From the NCBI GenBank assembly GCA_005888395.1, contig VAXF01000166.1, positions 1-5,153 of the forward strand: a stretch of DNA of 5,153 nt. The letters run 5' to 3'. Shown here one piece after another: positions 1 through 5,153 of the stretch. A model generated the notes under the pieces. The model saw only the letters and a program-made list of their open reading frames with translations, made no database searches and was not told the origin of the DNA. The translations under genes were made by a program, and so were the position numbers. The stretch comes from Actinomycetota bacterium (GTDB lineage Bacteria > Actinomycetota > Acidimicrobiia > Acidimicrobiales > AC-25). The first letter of the stretch is position 1, and every line of letters begins with the position of its first letter.

Positions 1-271
1 GGCCTCGTTCGCGGGCGACCATCAGGTCGGCGCCGTCGTCGATCGACGAGGCGGGCGCGAGATCGCCGGCGAGCTCGCCCATGGCCTCGGCCAGCCGTCC
101 GCGAGCGCTGGCGAGGGCCATCTCGTTGGTCTGGGCGAGGTGCAGGACGACGTCGGCGACGGTCCAGCCCTCGCAGCGCGACGGACGCTGCCAGCCGGGC
201 TCGTCGAGGTCCACCAGCAGCGTCGAGAGCTCGGCCTGCTGGTCGGCGAGTGCGGCCACGATCGTGTCCAA
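1..271 (-). CDS. MDMPI_N/DinB-like mycothiol-dependent family protein (N-terminal part, runs off left edge)
   Basis: I translated this frame by hand; about 90 residues are visible and there is no stop before the window edge. The segment EPGWQRPSRCEGWTVADVVLHLAQTNE (about residues 24-50) is typical of the maleylpyruvate-isomerase N-terminal domain, a DinB-like four-helix bundle common in actinobacteria. The His at about residue 44 sits where the first metal ligand of the family lies; the other two ligands would be beyond the edge. Known family members include mycothiol-dependent isomerases and transferases, but most are uncharacterised, so no reaction is assigned. The start is uncertain. TTG at 271 gives a normal family N-terminus and has a weak GGA about 5 bases upstream; GTG at 259 is the alternative, and no in-frame ATG exists nearby. 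The frame stays open upstream into the oxygenase gene. It lies 26 bases downstream of the oxygenase stop on the same strand, so co-transcription is likely. Confidence 0.85.
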   Translation of the reverse strand, partial: MDTIVAALADQQAELSTLLVDLDEPGWQRPSRCEGWTVADVVLHLAQTNEMALASARGRLAEAMGELAGDLAPASSIDDGADLMVARERG

Positions 272-297
272 TGGCGTCCAAGCCGGCCTCGGCGCGT

Positions 298-1581
298 CTA
301 GGTGAGGTACCGGTCGATCACGCGGTGCATGTGGAGGATGTTGCTCTCCTGCCGGGAGTTGAGGCGAAGGTCGCGGCAGCCGCGTGACTTCATGCCCACC
401 TGCACCTCGCGCATGTTGGCGTAGTCCTGGTTGGTGATCGGCCCCCAGTCCTTCTCGGTCCAGTCGGCGTAGAACTTGCGCTCGGGCATGCGCCATCCGT
501 CACCTGGCCGTGGCCACTCGAGCACCCAGGTGTCCTTGATCGCGCTGTCGGGGTCGAGCCCGTTGGGGCGGACGCGGAACAGGATGGCGCTGCCGGGGTA
601 GATCGGCCCGACCATGTTCGGGAACCAGTAGACGTCGTCGGCGCTCGTCATCTGCTCCTTGGCCAGACCCGAGACGTCGAAGCCGCGCGACTGGAGCAGC
701 TCCATGCGCCGCTCCTGATAGCGCTCGAGCAGGTTGGTGCCGGGTGGCAGCGACGCCGACCGCAGCTCCTCGACCAGCTCGCGCTCCTCCTTCAGGAACG
801 CGCCGCCCAGGCCCGCGACGAGCCCCGCGAGGATCTCCCACTCGTCGAACTCGCCCTCGGCCAGCCCGAGGCGCGGGCTCGGCCGCAGCTGCCGGCGCGC
901 GTTCGGGAGGCGGCCGTAGTGCGAGTGGACCCCGAACTGCTCGTACTCGATCGCGACGTCGTCGGTCCACGGCAGGATCTGCGGGTGCGTCCCCTGCACG
1001 TGGTAGCTCTCGTTGAAGGCGTCGACGACCACCTTCCAGTTGGCTGGGAGAACGGTGCTGCGGTACGACCGGAACCGCATCTGGTCGACGTGGTAGGGCG
1101 CCAGCAGCGACGGCAGCGGATCAAGGAAGTCGAGGAGCGGCTCGGCGTCGTCGTCCATGTTGACGAACACGAAGCCGCCCCAACACTCGGCGCGCACCTC
1201 ACCGAGCCGGAGGTCGGAGGGAACGGCGGGGAACTCGTGGGCGTCGGGGATGGTGGTGACGCGGCCCTCGAGGTCGTAACACCAGCCGTGGTAGCGGCAG
1301 CGGATCGTGCCGCCGGCGAACGATCCGCAGCCCTCGCCCAGGCGCGTGCCGCGGTGCAGGCAGGTGTTGAAGTAGGCCTTGATGATGTCTGGCGCCGCCC
1401 GCACCACGAGGATCGACTGGTCGCCGATCACATAGTCGACGTAGTCGCCGACATCGGCCAGCTCCTCTTCCCGGCAGGCCACCTGCCAGACGCGGGGCCA
1501 CAGCCGCTCCATCTCGAGGTCGAGGAAGGCGCGTGAGACGTAGCGCTCCTTCGGGACCGTGCCGTCGTCCCCCACGAGCAT
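298..1581 (-). CDS. Rieske aromatic ring-hydroxylating oxygenase, alpha (catalytic) subunit
   Basis: The 427-residue product has the two-domain layout of ring-hydroxylating oxygenase large subunits. The Rieske [2Fe-2S] site is C74-x-H76 and C95-x-x-H98 with 18 residues between the pairs, one more than the commonest spacing. The catalytic domain carries NESYHVQGTH (190-199): E191 is the likely electron-bridging acid, and H194 and H199 bind the mononuclear iron. D386 in NQDYANM is the likely third ligand. The protein would hydroxylate an aromatic or polycyclic substrate using O2 and electrons from a ferredoxin/reductase that is not in the window; the substrate cannot be read from sequence. ATG at 1581 follows an in-frame TAG and has AGG directly abutting it, which is poor spacing. 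GTG at 1575 (residue 3) has AGGA 5 bases upstream and may be the true start. The gene diverges from a CoA ligase and is followed by the MDMPI_N gene. Confidence 0.95.
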   Translation of the reverse strand: MLVGDDGTVPKERYVSRAFLDLEMERLWPRVWQVACREEELADVGDYVDYVIGDQSILVVRAAPDIIKAYFNTCLHRGTRLGEGCGSFAGGTIRCRYHGWCYDLEGRVTTIPDAHEFPAVPSDLRLGEVRAECWGGFVFVNMDDDAEPLLDFLDPLPSLLAPYHVDQMRFRSYRSTVLPANWKVVVDAFNESYHVQGTHPQILPWTDDVAIEYEQFGVHSHYGRLPNARRQLRPSPRLGLAEGEFDEWEILAGLVAGLGGAFLKEERELVEELRSASLPPGTNLLERYQERRMELLQSRGFDVSGLAKEQMTSADDVYWFPNMVGPIYPGSAILFRVRPNGLDPDSAIKDTWVLEWPRPGDGWRMPERKFYADWTEKDWGPITNQDYANMREVQVGMKSRGCRDLRLNSRQESNILHMHRVIDRYLT

Positions 1582-1614
1582 CCTGGCCGACTCGGTGATA
1601 ATCGCAATCTAGCG
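1582..1614. promoter_or_regulatory. 33-base divergent intergenic region with back-to-back promoters
   Basis: This is the only space between the start codons of the oxygenase (leftward) and the acyl-CoA synthetase (rightward). It is AT-richer than its surroundings and holds -10-like hexamers on both strands that occupy nearly the same bases. Transcription of both genes must therefore start here or within the opposing gene, and a single bound regulator could control both. The segment GATAATCGCAATC has matching GAT/ATC ends but is not a convincing palindrome. Confidence 0.6.
1597..1602 (+). promoter_or_regulatory. Putative -10 element of the acyl-CoA synthetase gene (GATAAT)
   Basis: GATAAT matches the sigma-70-type consensus TATAAT at five of six positions in a region that is otherwise very GC-rich. 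A start of transcription about 7-9 bases downstream would fall near 1609-1611, only 4-6 bases before the ATG at 1615. No Shine-Dalgarno sequence precedes that ATG. Together these suggest a leaderless or nearly leaderless mRNA, a common arrangement in actinobacteria. No good -35 element is visible at the proper distance. Confidence 0.45.
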
Positions 1615-1625
1615 ATGGACTTCAA
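1598..1625 (-). promoter_or_regulatory. Putative promoter of the oxygenase gene (TTGAAG-N16-GATTAT)
   Basis: On the minus strand, TTGAAG (1625-1620) and GATTAT (1603-1598) are separated by 16 bases, each matching the sigma-70 consensus at four of six positions. The -35 lies inside the first codons of the opposing CoA ligase gene. TAGATT (1611-1606) is an alternative -10 that would give a leader of roughly 18 bases. Both calls are inferred from pattern only. Confidence 0.3.
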
Positions 1626-3219
1626 CCTGGCCGACCTGTTCGAGCTCGTGGCCGACACCGTCCCCGACCGTGAGGCGGTGGTGTGCGGCGACCGGCGCCT
1701 CACCTTCCGCGAGCTCGACGAGCGCACCACCCGGCTCGCCCACGGGCTGCAGGGCCTCGGCGTCGCGCCCGGCGACCACGTGGGCCTCTACCTCTACAGC
1801 ACGGCCGAGCACCTCGAGGCCATCCTCGCCTGCTACAAGCTGCGCGCGGTCCCGGTCAACGTGAACTACCGCTACGTCGACGACGAGCTCGCCTACCTCT
1901 TCGAGGACGCCGACCTCGTGGGCGTGTTCCACCACGGCGACCTCCGGCCTCCTGCGGCCGCGCTTCGGTTCCTCGTCGACGTCGACAACGGCGACCACGA
2001 GGCGCTCGTGCGATCGGGCTCGGCCGAACGCGATCTCGGCCAGCGCTCCGGCGACGACCACTACGTGCTCTACACGGGCGGCACCACCGGCATGCCCAAA
2101 GGCGTGGTGTGGCGCCACGAGGACATCTTCTTCGTGGCCATGGGCGGCGGGAACCCGGGCGGGCCACCGATCGAGCGGCCCGAGGACATCGCGCGAACAG
2201 TGCGCGAGAGCCGGGCGCAGCGGGCGCGGCCGTTCCTCGCGCCGGGCGACCCCGGGCCCGACGAGTACGTCGCCCTCTCGCTCGGCCCGCTGATGCACGC
2301 CAGCGGGCAGTGGCTCGGCATCAGCACGATCCTGGGCGGCGGCAAGATCGTGCTCTATCCCGACCGCCGGATGGACATGGCGCGCGTGCTGCGGCTCGTG
2401 GAGCGCGAGCGGGTGACGATGCTCAGCCTCGTCGGCGACGCGAGCGCGCGGCCCCTGCTCGACGAGCTCGAGGCGCGTCGCGGCGCGTACGACACGTCGT
2501 CGCTGCTGCTGCTCGGCTCGGGCGGTTCGATCCTGTCGGGCGACGTGAAGGACCGGTTGCTCGCGGCCATGCCGACGGTGCTGGCCATCAGCGAGGCCAT
2601 CGGCTCCTCGGAGGCGCCGGTGCAGGCGGTGGCGGTCGCCCGCAAGCAGGGGACGCCGTCGCAGTCGCTGCGCTTCATGGGACGCGACCTCACGGTCGTG
2701 TTCGACGACGACCTGCGTCCGATCGAGCCCGGCTCCGGCCGGGTTGGCCGGCTCGCCACCACCGGCCGGATGCCGCTCGGCTACTACAAGGACCCCGAGC
2801 GCACGGCCCGCACGTTCGTCGAGGTCGACGGCGTGCGCTGGTCGCTTCCGGGCGACATGGCGACCGTCGACGCCGACGGCACCATCCGGCTCCTCGGGCG
2901 GGGATCGCTGTGCATCAACACCGGCGGCGAGAAGGTGTACCCGGAGGAGGTCGAGGCGGTGCTCAAGGGCCACCCGCTCGTGCAGGACGCGGTGGTCGTC
3001 GGCCTGCCCGACGAGCGGTGGGGCCAGCGCGTCGTGGCCGTGGTGTCACCGCGCGACGCGGGCGACCCCCCGACGTTGGAGTCGCTGCAGGCGCACTGCC
3101 GCACCCATCTCGCCGGCTACAAGGTGCCGCGGGCGCTGCATGTCGTCGAGCACGTCGAGCGCTCGCCCGCTGGCAAGGCCGACTACGCGTGGGCGTCAGG
3201 AGTCGCCGGCAGCGCCTGA
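1615..3219 (+). CDS. Acyl-CoA synthetase (AMP-forming), FadD19-like
   Basis: The 534-residue product is a full-length ANL-superfamily ligase that forms an acyl-AMP and then an acyl-CoA thioester. The ATP-binding P-loop YTGGTTGMPKG is at 153-163, followed by WRHED. The A5-type segment AIGSSEA is at 328-334. GYYKDPERTARTF is at 389-401, the ATP-ribose-binding GD at 413-414, and the hinge with A8 motif LGRGSLCINTGGEKVYPEEVE at 427-447. The catalytic lysine is K521 in SPAGKADY. The N-terminus (NLADLFELVADTVPDREAVVCGD), VNVNYRYVDDELAYLF and the SSE segment closely recall mycobacterial FadD19, which activates C26 steroid side-chain acids. This places it in that subgroup, but the substrate here is an inference; other branched or aromatic acids are possible. 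All catalytic motifs are intact. The ATG lacks a Shine-Dalgarno but follows a good -10, suggesting leaderless translation. It diverges from the oxygenase, and its last 24 bases overlap the convergent membrane-protein gene. Confidence 0.95.
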   Translation: MDFNLADLFELVADTVPDREAVVCGDRRLTFRELDERTTRLAHGLQGLGVAPGDHVGLYLYSTAEHLEAILACYKLRAVPVNVNYRYVDDELAYLFEDADLVGVFHHGDLRPPAAALRFLVDVDNGDHEALVRSGSAERDLGQRSGDDHYVLYTGGTTGMPKGVVWRHEDIFFVAMGGGNPGGPPIERPEDIARTVRESRAQRARPFLAPGDPGPDEYVALSLGPLMHASGQWLGISTILGGGKIVLYPDRRMDMARVLRLVERERVTMLSLVGDASARPLLDELEARRGAYDTSSLLLLGSGGSILSGDVKDRLLAAMPTVLAISEAIGSSEAPVQAVAVARKQGTPSQSLRFMGRDLTVVFDDDLRPIEPGSGRVGRLATTGRMPLGYYKDPERTARTFVEVDGVRWSLPGDMATVDADGTIRLLGRGSLCINTGGEKVYPEEVEAVLKGHPLVQDAVVVGLPDERWGQRVVAVVSPRDAGDPPTLESLQAHCRTHLAGYKVPRALHVVEHVERSPAGKADYAWASGVAGSA

Positions 3220-3525
3220 GATGGCCGTCCGCCGCAGGTTCCGGCGGGCGAACAGGGCCTGGGCGGCCATGGCGATGACGACCCCGATCACGACGGGATG
3301 GATCCTCACGGCGACGCCGAGCGCAAGGACGATCCCGAGCACGAACCACAGCCAGAACAGTCGGGACCACAGCCGCGACCGCTGGAAGCGGGCGTAGGCG
3401 GCGACGAGCGACGCGTGCTCGGCCTCGACCGGGCGCCCCATGCGCACAACGCGGCGCAGCCGGGTGCGGTCGCGCCGGTCGAGGGAGTTCCACGCGGCGA
3501 TGAAGTCGGCCTGTTGCGTCACCAT
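3196..3525 (-). CDS. Small two-helix membrane protein of unknown function
   Basis: The 109-residue product has a basic soluble N-terminus rich in arginine (SLDRRDRTRLRRVVR, about 14-28). Two hydrophobic segments follow, at about 56-73 (LFWLWFVLGIVLALGVAV) and 76-93. An arginine-rich tail (ARRNLRR) comes next. By the positive-inside rule both ends should be cytoplasmic with a very short outer loop around RIHP. I do not recognise the family. The hydrophobic pattern and orderly charge distribution make it a more credible gene than the competing frames, which are arginine/alanine-rich. The ATG at 3525 has no clear Shine-Dalgarno; GTG as codon 2 is an alternative start. Its 3' end overlaps the acyl-CoA synthetase by 24 bases tail-to-tail, and it diverges from the antiporter across 128 bases. 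Confidence 0.75.
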   Translation of the reverse strand: MVTQQADFIAAWNSLDRRDRTRLRRVVRMGRPVEAEHASLVAAYARFQRSRLWSRLFWLWFVLGIVLALGVAVRIHPVVIGVVIAMAAQALFARRNLRRTAISGAAGDS

Positions 3526-3573
3526 CGGGCGACTGTCGCACGACGAGGGTTGCGTGTCACGGGGTCGCGGCGC

Positions 3574-3602
3574 TTCGTAACCGGCCGTTCACGAACCGTC
3601 AA
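3574..3602 (-). promoter_or_regulatory. Putative promoter of the small membrane-protein gene (TTGACG-N17-TACGAA)
   Basis: On the minus strand TTGACG (3602-3597) matches the -35 consensus at five of six positions and lies 17 bases from TACGAA (3579-3574), a weak -10. Transcription would start near 3567, leaving a leader of about 40 bases before the ATG at 3525. The -35 lies within the dyad at 3585-3605, so a protein bound there would be expected to interfere with this promoter. Confidence 0.3.
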
Positions 3603-3605
3603 CGG
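3585..3605. promoter_or_regulatory. 21-base imperfect dyad, candidate operator
   Basis: CCGTTCACG and CGTCAACGG flank the centre AAC, and eight of nine arm positions are complementary. Smaller perfect repeats are nested or overlapping: GTTC-AC-GAAC (3587-3596) and ACCGT-CA-ACGGT (3595-3606). The length and near two-fold symmetry are what a dimeric repressor site would look like, and it lies between two divergent genes. The regulator is unknown and no regulator gene is visible. It is unlikely to be a terminator because no T-run follows on either strand. Confidence 0.4.
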
Positions 3606-3624
3606 TGCCGAAACCCGGCCCTCC

Positions 3625-3630
3625 TACCGT
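3625..3630 (+). promoter_or_regulatory. Possible -10 element of the antiporter gene (TACCGT)
   Basis: TACCGT fits the loose TAnnnT pattern seen in high-GC actinobacterial promoters. A start of transcription near 3637 would leave the GGGAGGAG ribosome binding site intact and give a short leader of about 17 bases. No convincing -35 lies 16-18 bases upstream, so this is weak. Confidence 0.25.
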
Positions 3631-3638
3631 CGCAGCGT

Positions 3639-3646
3639 GGGAGGAG
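3639..3646 (+). promoter_or_regulatory. Strong ribosome binding site that fixes the antiporter start
   Basis: GGGAGGAG is an almost ideal Shine-Dalgarno sequence with 7 bases to GTG 3654. It favours that codon over the in-frame GTG at 3648, which is too close, and the in-frame GTG at 3660. It contrasts with the other genes of the window, which have weak or no such site. Confidence 0.8.
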
Positions 3647-3653
3647 TGTGTCC

Positions 3654-5153
3654 GTGAGCGTGAACGCGGTTCTTTTGGACATCCTGGTGCTCCTGCTCGC
3701 GGCCAAGGTGGCGGCCGAGGTCGCCGAACGGGTCAAGGTGCCGGCCGTCGTCGGCGAGATCGTGGCCGGGATCCTCATCGGGCCTTCCGTGTTGGGTCTC
3801 GTCAAGGGAAACGACGTCGTACGCGTGCTGGGCGAGCTCGGCGTGATCCTGCTGCTCCTCCAGGTCGGGCTCGAGATGGACCTCGCCGAGCTCGGCGCAG
3901 TGGGCCGGGCGTCGCTGGCCGTGGCGACTATCGGCGTGGTCACGTTGCTCACGGCCGGGACGGGCGTCGCGTGGCTGTTCGCCGACAATGGCAAGGAGGC
4001 GCTGTTCATCGGCGCCGCGCTCACGGCCACGAGCGTCGGCATAACGGCGCGCGTGTTCGGCGACCTGCGTGCGCTGGCCATGATCGAGGCCCGCACCGTG
4101 ATCGGAGCTGCGGTCGCCGACGACGTGATGGGCCTGGTCGTGCTCACGGTGGTCGTACGGCTCGTCTCCCAGGGCTCGGTGTCGGTGGTCTCGGTGCTGT
4201 CGATCGTGTCGGTGGCGGTCGCCTTTCTCGCGGTGACGTCCGTGGTCGGCGTGCGTTTCGCCCCCGGCCTGTTCGCTGCGGTCGCCCGCTACAGCCGGTC
4301 GAGCGGAACGCTCGTCGCCCTTGCCCTCGCGTTCACGTTGGGCGTGTCCGAGCTGGCCAGCGCGGCCAAGCTCGCACCGATCATCGGTGCCTTCGTCGCC
4401 GGCCTCTCTCTCACCCGCAGCCCGGCGGCGGAGCGCATTCGGCGGGAGCTGACACCGGTCGGCCACCTCTTCATCCCTGTGTTCTTCCTGCAGATCGGGA
4501 TCGACGCACAGGTGGGCCAGTTCGCCAAACCGGCGGTGCTGGGGCTCGCCGGCGCAATGCTCGTCGTCGCGGTGGCCGGGAAGCTCGCCGCCTCGGCCGG
4601 CATGAGGGGCGCGCCGGGCGACCGGCTGCTCGTGGGCATGGGCATGATTCCCCGAGGCGAGGTGAGCCTGATCTTCGCCACCATCGGGCTGCGCCAGCAT
4701 GTTTTTGGTCAGGTCGTCTACGCCGCCCTGCTGCTCGTGGTGCTCGCGACCACTCTGCTCACCCCGCCCGTCCTGCGCTGGCGGCTGCTGCGGCTGCGGG
4801 CGGCGCGGGTGGCCGCCTCACCGGTCGTGCCGATGCCCGCCGGCGGGTGGCTCGGGCTCGTGCCGGCGCCGGGAGGGGCAACGGTCGAGCTCGCCGCCGA
4901 GCCGCCGCTCGGCGAGGCCCTGGGCGTCGCGCTGCACGCCGCACTGCTCTGCGGCGAACACCGCCCCGGCGCGGGGCTCCTCGACTGGGTGGCCGCCCTG
5001 CCCGAGGGGCCGCTCACGTGGGACCGCGCCGCGCGCGCCCGCTTCTTCGAGCTTCTCGACGGGGGCGGCCCACGCTCGTGGCGCTTCCTGACCACCACCG
5101 GGGTCCTCGATCGCGCCTTGCCGGAACTCGCTCATGCGCTGGCTCGCCGGCAG
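3654..5153 (+). CDS. CPA2-type cation/proton antiporter with soluble C-terminal extension (3' end beyond window)
   Basis: The frame is open for exactly 500 codons to the right edge with no stop. Residues 1 to about 375 form an Na+/H+ exchanger-type membrane domain of some 12-13 hydrophobic segments. Visible motifs are VGEIVAGILIGPSVLG (33-48), LLLLQVGLEMD (66-76), TATSVGITARVF (124-135), the ion-binding pair D156-D157 in AVADDVMG, and MIPRGEVSLI (331-340) with conserved R334 and E336. The double Asp is the pattern of electrogenic CPA2 antiporters such as NapA, whereas KefB/KefC have QD there. It would exchange Na+ or K+ for H+ at the inner membrane. After a basic segment RWRLLRLRAARV (375-386) comes a soluble region with no TrkA-N/RCK nucleotide fold. 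It holds a helical stretch LGEALGVALHAALLCGEH and then WDRAARARFFELL and TGVLDRALPEL (482-492), resembling the region before HD domains in GlnD or CCA-adding enzymes. That likeness is an inference from memory of the families. Confidence 0.92.
   Translation, partial: MSVNAVLLDILVLLLAAKVAAEVAERVKVPAVVGEIVAGILIGPSVLGLVKGNDVVRVLGELGVILLLLQVGLEMDLAELGAVGRASLAVATIGVVTLLTAGTGVAWLFADNGKEALFIGAALTATSVGITARVFGDLRALAMIEARTVIGAAVADDVMGLVVLTVVVRLVSQGSVSVVSVLSIVSVAVAFLAVTSVVGVRFAPGLFAAVARYSRSSGTLVALALAFTLGVSELASAAKLAPIIGAFVAGLSLTRSPAAERIRRELTPVGHLFIPVFFLQIGIDAQVGQFAKPAVLGLAGAMLVVAVAGKLAASAGMRGAPGDRLLVGMGMIPRGEVSLIFATIGLRQHVFGQVVYAALLLVVLATTLLTPPVLRWRLLRLRAARVAASPVVPMPAGGWLGLVPAPGGATVELAAEPPLGEALGVALHAALLCGEHRPGAGLLDWVAALPEGPLTWDRAARARFFELLDGGGPRSWRFLTTTGVLDRALPELAHALARRQ

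Noticed and set aside
81..305. 74-codon plus-strand frame at the left end
   Set aside because: The opposite strand encodes a recognisable MDMPI_N domain; this frame is serine/arginine/alanine-rich noise.
919..1536. 205-codon plus-strand frame opposite the oxygenase
   Set aside because: It overlaps the Rieske and iron-binding coding region on the other strand and shows no family features.
1609..2973. 454-codon minus-strand open frame opposite the acyl-CoA synthetase
   Set aside because: It is antisense to a gene with all ligase motifs. Its product is rich in H, R, A, V, E and D in the pattern typical of frames opposite GC-rich genes, with no recognisable domain.
1683..3278. 531-codon plus-strand frame within the acyl-CoA synthetase
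   Set aside because: The product is dominated by arginine, alanine, glycine and proline, and it lies in a different frame of a clear gene, so it is a GC-bias artefact.
3595..3630. Possible terminator hairpin in the spacer before the antiporter
   Set aside because: The dyad has no T-run on either strand and both flanking genes point away from it, so nothing needs terminating there.
3298..3657. 119-codon plus-strand frame across the small membrane protein and the divergent spacer
   Set aside because: It has no hydrophobic pattern or recognisable motif, and would overlap the regulatory region and the antiporter ribosome binding site.
3624..4700. 358-codon minus-strand open frame opposite the antiporter
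   Set aside because: It is charged and histidine-rich without domain character, and antisense to the membrane domain with DD and PRGEV motifs.

Overview
This is a very GC-rich window with strong G/C preference at third codon positions. It carries a mycothiol-type DinB/MDMPI_N protein and an acyl-CoA synthetase that resembles the mycobacterial FadD19 group. Both point to an actinobacterium with a catabolic lifestyle, such as a mycobacterial relative or an Acidimicrobiia-like soil or aquatic lineage. The exact taxon cannot be fixed from the sequence alone.

Layout: bases 1-1581 are a leftward (minus-strand) pair. The upstream gene encodes a complete Rieske-type aromatic ring-hydroxylating oxygenase alpha subunit (298-1581). 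It is followed after 26 bases by the N-terminal part of an MDMPI_N/DinB-like protein that runs off the left edge (1-271). Diverging from the oxygenase across only 33 bases is a complete 534-residue FadD19-like acyl-CoA synthetase (1615-3219). Its 3' end overlaps by 24 bases the convergent end of a small two-helix membrane protein (3196-3525, minus). A 128-base divergent regulatory region (3526-3653) with a 21-base imperfect dyad follows. A rightward CPA2-type cation/proton antiporter then starts at GTG 3654 with a strong ribosome binding site and is still open at the right edge (500 codons visible).

How the genes may work together: the oxygenase, the CoA ligase and the MDMPI_N protein look like a catabolic module. 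Substrate activation as a CoA thioester and Rieske-type hydroxylation are both common steps in aromatic or steroid breakdown. The oxygenase beta subunit, reductase and ferredoxin are not in the window. The small membrane protein and the antiporter form a separate divergent pair, probably unrelated to catabolism.

The most unusual feature is the end of the antiporter. After the transmembrane domain the frame continues for about 125 residues of soluble sequence that is not a TrkA-N/RCK domain. It ends in a motif (TGVLDRALPEL) like the helical segment that precedes the HD domain in GlnD-type uridylyltransferases and CCA-adding enzymes. This suggests an antiporter-HD regulatory fusion whose decisive part lies just outside the window. 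No RNA genes, insertion sequences, CRISPR arrays or convincing terminators were seen.
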